Below, one piece after another: positions 15,669 to 18,770 of a DNA stretch of 18,770 bases. The stretch covers positions 1 to 18,770 of the forward strand of contig CAYTTR010000044.1 in assembly GCA_964440805.1 (NCBI GenBank), given 5' to 3'. Below the pieces are notes generated by a model. That model worked only from the letters and a program-made list of their open reading frames with translations. It did not search any database and had not been told where the DNA came from. The translations under genes and the position numbers were made by a program. Position 1 is the stretch's first letter, and the number at the start of each line of letters is the position of its first letter. Origin of the DNA: CAYTTR01 sp964440805. GTDB lineage: Bacteria; Acidobacteriota; Aminicenantia; Aminicenantales; Aminicenantaceae.

Positions 15669-16088
15669 ATGAAAGTGGTTACTGATTCACTGGCCTTCAA
15701 TACCGGCGGTTTTAACGATATGAAGGATTTAACCCCGGAAATAGAGCAAAAACTTTCTCGCTGCGGCCTTCGTAACGGGATCGTCACTGTTTTTGTTCCC
15801 GGATCAACCGGCGGGCTGACCACAATAGAGTATGAACCGGGGCTGGTTAAAGATTTTTCCGAACTGATGGAAAAGGTGGCTCCCAGCGGTAAAAACTACC
15901 ACCATGATGCCCGCTGGGGCGATGGAAACGGATTTTCTCATGTCCGGGCATCCCTGATAGGCCCGTCATTGACTGTTCCTTTCAGCAGCAGCAAACTGCT
16001 TTTGGGTACCTGGCAGCAGGTGGTTTTTGTAGATTTTGACAACCGCTCCCGGAACCGGGAAATTCTGCTTCAGTTTCTCGGGGAATAA
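15669..16088 (+). CDS. YjbQ/UPF0047 family protein
   Basis: 139 residues, the normal size of this family. ATG 15669 follows AAGGAG by six bases; the earlier in-frame ATG at 15651 overlaps that site. Family marks: VPGSTGGLTTIEYEPG (43-58, E54), YHHDARWGDGNGFSH (77-91) and LGTWQQVVF (112-120). The positions usually occupied by HTTA and NAxAH read GSTGG and NGFSH here, so it belongs to a variant branch. E. coli YjbQ shows weak thiamine-phosphate synthase activity, but the real role is unsettled. It lies 36 bp before the exonuclease gene and is probably cotranscribed with it. Confidence 0.88.
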   Translation: MKVVTDSLAFNTGGFNDMKDLTPEIEQKLSRCGLRNGIVTVFVPGSTGGLTTIEYEPGLVKDFSELMEKVAPSGKNYHHDARWGDGNGFSHVRASLIGPSLTVPFSSSKLLLGTWQQVVFVDFDNRSRNREILLQFLGE

Positions 16089-16124
16089 ATTAAAAAAACA
16101 AGAATTTGCTGTTCTTGATAAATT

Positions 16125-17441
16125 ATGAATACCAAAGATTTAAAAAACAAGCTGGAACAGATAAGAAGGGAAAGAGAAGCCCGCTCTCGCAGTGAGGTTG
16201 TCCGCAGTACCTGGGATAAACTTCAGTCGGACGACAATCTTTCCACCAAGGAAAAGCTGGAACAGCTAATTAATCTCACCCGCCGGGAACCGGGCGCCAG
16301 GCCGAAATATCCTTCTTTTGAGCCTCAATCAAGAGAACCTCTTCAGTTTTTTCAGGCTTCATATCCTCTTGATAAAAAATATGGCCGGATTCAGCTTGCC
16401 TCCGGTATGAAAATAAGCGGAAACATCCTGAGCTGTTTAAGCCGGGATCCTTCTTTCCAGGAGCTCGATTTAGCCACGGCCCTTTTTGTCGACTTAGAGA
16501 CAACCGGTCTTTCAGGGGGAACCGGTGTTGTCCCTTTTCTGGTTGGAGTAGGATATTACCGGGATAATAAGTTCCATGTAAGCCAGTACTTTCTCGGTGA
16601 CTTAGCCGAGGAGGAAAGGATGATCGATGAGTTGGGACAATTTTTCAGAGAAATGAATTTTCAATCAGTGGTTACATTTAATGGAAAAAGCTTTGACCTT
16701 CCACTCCTTGAAACCCGTTTTATTCTTTACCGGAAACCCTTTTTGCTCTCGGAACTCCCCCATCTTGATTTTCTTTTTCCTGCCCGGAGCCTTTGGAGGC
16801 ATAAGCATGAAAGCTGCCGGCTTTTTCACTTAGCTCGGGAGGTAGTTGAAGCCGATCGCGCAGAGGATATCCCTTCGGCTGAGATACCCTGGCGTTATTT
16901 TCAATACCTCCAGACCGGAAACTTCACTCTGGTCGAGCCCATACTTTATCATAATAAAGAAGATATTCTGTCGCTGCTGGGGGTGGTAGCTGCCGGAGCT
17001 ATGATTTTGGAAGAAAACGAGGAAACTTGCTTGTCTGATGCCATGGATTTTTTCGGTGCGGGAAAAGTATTGGAAAAAACCGGAGACCTTGACAAGTCGA
17101 TCCGTTATTTTGAAAAAGCCCTTAACGGAAGCCTTAGTGATGAGGTCTCCTTAGAAGCCCGGCGCCGCCTCTCACTTTATTTCAAGCGGAACGGTGAGTG
17201 GGAAAAAGCGGTCCCTTTATGGCAGGAAATGGTTTCTTCCCATAACATTAACCGTCACCACCTTTTTTCTTTCCGCGAGTTAGCCATGTATTTTGAGCAT
17301 AAGCTCAAAAAATATGAAGAGGCCCTCCGGGTGGCTGAAGAAGGCCTGGTCTGTTCTCTGGGGATTTCCGGCTATTTTGAGAAGGATTTCAGGAAAAGGC
17401 TGGAAAGGCTGAAAACCAAAATCCGGAAAAGAAGAAGTTAA
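16125..17441 (+). CDS. YprB-like RNase H-fold exonuclease domain protein with C-terminal TPRs
   Basis: 438 residues, cytoplasmic (no signal). The N-terminal 115 residues are charged and partly coiled. The RNase H-like/DnaQ-type domain (about 118-290) shows DLETTGL (D123, E125), FNGKSFDLPLL (D191), a DFLFPARSLWR segment and HNKEDILSL (D280), giving the acidic set expected for a two-metal 3'-5' exonuclease. Residues about 300-420 form TPR-like helices (EKTGDLDKSIRYFEKAL and others). This arrangement matches the YprB family (PF13482-type). There is no clear ribosome binding site before the ATG. Confidence 0.9.
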   Translation: MNTKDLKNKLEQIRREREARSRSEVVRSTWDKLQSDDNLSTKEKLEQLINLTRREPGARPKYPSFEPQSREPLQFFQASYPLDKKYGRIQLASGMKISGNILSCLSRDPSFQELDLATALFVDLETTGLSGGTGVVPFLVGVGYYRDNKFHVSQYFLGDLAEEERMIDELGQFFREMNFQSVVTFNGKSFDLPLLETRFILYRKPFLLSELPHLDFLFPARSLWRHKHESCRLFHLAREVVEADRAEDIPSAEIPWRYFQYLQTGNFTLVEPILYHNKEDILSLLGVVAAGAMILEENEETCLSDAMDFFGAGKVLEKTGDLDKSIRYFEKALNGSLSDEVSLEARRRLSLYFKRNGEWEKAVPLWQEMVSSHNINRHHLFSFRELAMYFEHKLKKYEEALRVAEEGLVCSLGISGYFEKDFRKRLERLKTKIRKRRS

Positions 17442-17453
17442 TAAACCAAATAT

Positions 17454-17467
17454 TTGAATTAATTCAA
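17454..17467. promoter_or_regulatory. Candidate upstream activator site, palindrome TTGAATTAATTCAA
   Basis: A perfect 14-bp palindrome centred about 97 bases before the start expected from the sigma-54 promoter, a normal distance for a sigma-54 enhancer-binding protein. It is AT-rich and just after the exonuclease stop, so it could instead be a weak transcript-end structure. Confidence 0.35.
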
Positions 17468-17531
17468 TATTTTGAAGAAAAAATAAAGTAATTATAATGA
17501 GAAAAATTGTTAGTTCAGGAGTAGATTTATT

Positions 17532-17547
17532 TGGCATGAACTTTGCA
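17532..17547 (+). promoter_or_regulatory. Sigma-54 (RpoN) promoter for the second TonB receptor
   Basis: TGGCATGAACTTTGCA has GG (17533-17534) and GC (17545-17546) separated by exactly ten bases, and matches the TGGCAyG-N4-TTGCA consensus. It lies 45 bp before the TTG start codon, with expected transcript start near 17558. Confidence 0.75.
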
Positions 17548-17591
17548 CATAAGATTGTGTAAGAAAAAAAATTTTTTATAAGGAGGTTTTC

Positions 17592-18770
17592 TTGAGGAAA
17601 CTTTTATTTTCTTGTCTTATGTTTCTTTTAGTGTTCTCAATCGGATTTTCCCAAACAGGACAAGTTGGAAACCTTCAAGGTAATGTGGTTGATGAAAACG
17701 GTGTCCCCCTTCCCGGTGTAACGGTGACTATTTCTTCACCAGCTCTTATTACTCCTGAAATTACCAGGGTTACTAATGTTAACGGTGTTTTCCGCTTCCC
17801 TTCTCTTCCCCCAGGTACATATGAAGTCGTATTCCAGCTTCAAGGTTTTAACACCATTATAAGAAGAGGAATCGAAGTCAGTGCAGCCACCACCACTACA
17901 TTAGACATCACCATGACCATGACCACTTTGGAAGAAGAAGTAGTTGTCGAAGGCATTTCTCCCACAGTCGACAGGCAGACCACCACTAAAACAGCCAAAA
18001 TCGACAAGGATTTCATAACCCACATTCCGGCAACCAGAACACTTGGTACTTACTTTAATATGATGCCGGGTACTACCTCGAGCACATCTCATGGAAGTTC
18101 GGTTAGAGACAATGTCTACAGCATTGATGGAGTTAATACTGCGGATGCTGTTGTAGGCACTGAAGCGCTTTTCTTCAGTATGGACACAGTGGAAGAAATT
18201 TCGGTTCAAACCGGAGGACTTTCGGCTGAATACGGTCAAGTGCAGGGAGCTATTGTCAATTCAGTAAGTAAATCCGGTGGGAATGAATTTCACGGTTCAG
18301 CCAGTTTTTATTACAGAGGAGAAAATTTCCAGTCGACCAACACCAAAGGTACTCCTTTGGAAGGTGAAGAAAGCGGATTCAAGTATGAAATGGAACCCGG
18401 TATTAATCTCGGTGGTCCCATTATTAAAGACAAACTCTGGTTCTTTTTGAATGCCAGTTTTTGGAAGCAGGAACAAATTGTCTCCGGTTATCCTTATGAT
18501 CAGGAAAAAGAAGTAGGAGTTGACCAGCTCAGGCCTTATCCTTATCTGAAGTTGACCTATCAGCCTGACCAGGACAACAGATTCATTTTTTCCTACAGAT
18601 ACTCTGATATAAGAAGACATCACCGCGGAGCCAGCCGCTACCAAATCGAAGAGACTACCTGGGAGCAGAAGACCCCGACCCAGGTTATAAACCTTCACTA
18701 CACCAGATTTTTTGGAGCCAATTTCTTCATGAATGTAAAAGCATTCGCCTATCTGACCCAGTTCGACCTG
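17592..18770 (+). CDS. TonB-dependent receptor, Oar-like, N-terminal part (runs off right edge)
   Basis: Open frame from TTG 17592 to the window end (393 residues, no stop). AAGGAGG five bases upstream supports the TTG; no ATG fits. Signal peptide 1-20 (FSIGFSQ), carboxypeptidase-regulatory-like domain (about 27-115), an acidic EEEVVVEG segment, then a plug domain with SIDGVNTAD, AEYGQVQGAIVNSVSKSGGN, and the first barrel strands including NLGGPIIKDKLWFF. It differs from the receptor at 5700-8375 and has its own sigma-54 promoter, so it belongs to a separate unit. Substrate unknown. Confidence 0.93.
   Translation, partial: MRKLLFSCLMFLLVFSIGFSQTGQVGNLQGNVVDENGVPLPGVTVTISSPALITPEITRVTNVNGVFRFPSLPPGTYEVVFQLQGFNTIIRRGIEVSAATTTTLDITMTMTTLEEEVVVEGISPTVDRQTTTKTAKIDKDFITHIPATRTLGTYFNMMPGTTSSTSHGSSVRDNVYSIDGVNTADAVVGTEALFFSMDTVEEISVQTGGLSAEYGQVQGAIVNSVSKSGGNEFHGSASFYYRGENFQSTNTKGTPLEGEESGFKYEMEPGINLGGPIIKDKLWFFLNASFWKQEQIVSGYPYDQEKEVGVDQLRPYPYLKLTYQPDQDNRFIFSYRYSDIRRHHRGASRYQIEETTWEQKTPTQVINLHYTRFFGANFFMNVKAFAYLTQFDL

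Overview
The window looks like a bacterial chromosome fragment from a Gram-negative lineage with moderate GC, dense gene packing and strong AGGAGG-type ribosome binding sites. Two TonB-dependent receptors with N-terminal carboxypeptidase-regulatory domains, secreted beta-lactamase-family hydrolases with DUF3471-type tails, and a protein resembling the accessory domain of Acidobacteriota GWxTD/VWA proteins point to Acidobacteriota or Candidatus Aminicenantota. That placement is inference from gene style, not from a marker gene. A run of 10 Ns shows this is a scaffolded, probably metagenomic, assembly.

Left block, minus strand (9311 down to 1): a GntR/FCD regulator, a TonB-dependent receptor, a small secreted protein, a secreted carboxypeptidase-regulatory/TPR protein that overlaps it, and two paralogous secreted serine hydrolases of the beta-lactamase/class C family. 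The second hydrolase runs off the left edge. A 325-bp hairpin-rich inverted-repeat element lies between the two hydrolases. Centre block, plus strand (9577 to 14989), divergent from the regulator: a small YhdT/DUF997-like membrane protein, a PanF-like sodium:solute symporter, a dipeptide epimerase of the enolase superfamily (interrupted by the Ns), an alpha-oxoamine-synthase PLP enzyme and a secreted metal-dependent amidohydrolase. Short palindromes built from CAATG/CATTG half-sites lie in the divergent promoter region, one of them at the predicted start of the regulator transcript.

My reading is that the left and centre blocks form one regulated unit for taking up and breaking down a peptide-type substrate. 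Receptor and hydrolases would act at or outside the inner membrane, the amidohydrolase in the periplasm, the two-gene symporter at the inner membrane, and the epimerase and PLP enzyme in the cytoplasm. The dipeptide epimerase suggests D/L dipeptides such as those from peptidoglycan, but the actual substrate cannot be read from sequence.

Right block: a gene-free stretch with two facing arrays of degenerate 9-nt repeats, a 5'-truncated HEAT-repeat gene remnant, a YjbQ/UPF0047 gene and a YprB-like RNase H-fold exonuclease with TPRs. A second TonB-dependent receptor, running off the right edge, is preceded by a near-consensus sigma-54 promoter and an upstream palindrome. Several gene starts were moved from the longest reading frame because the ribosome binding site overlaps the first ATG.
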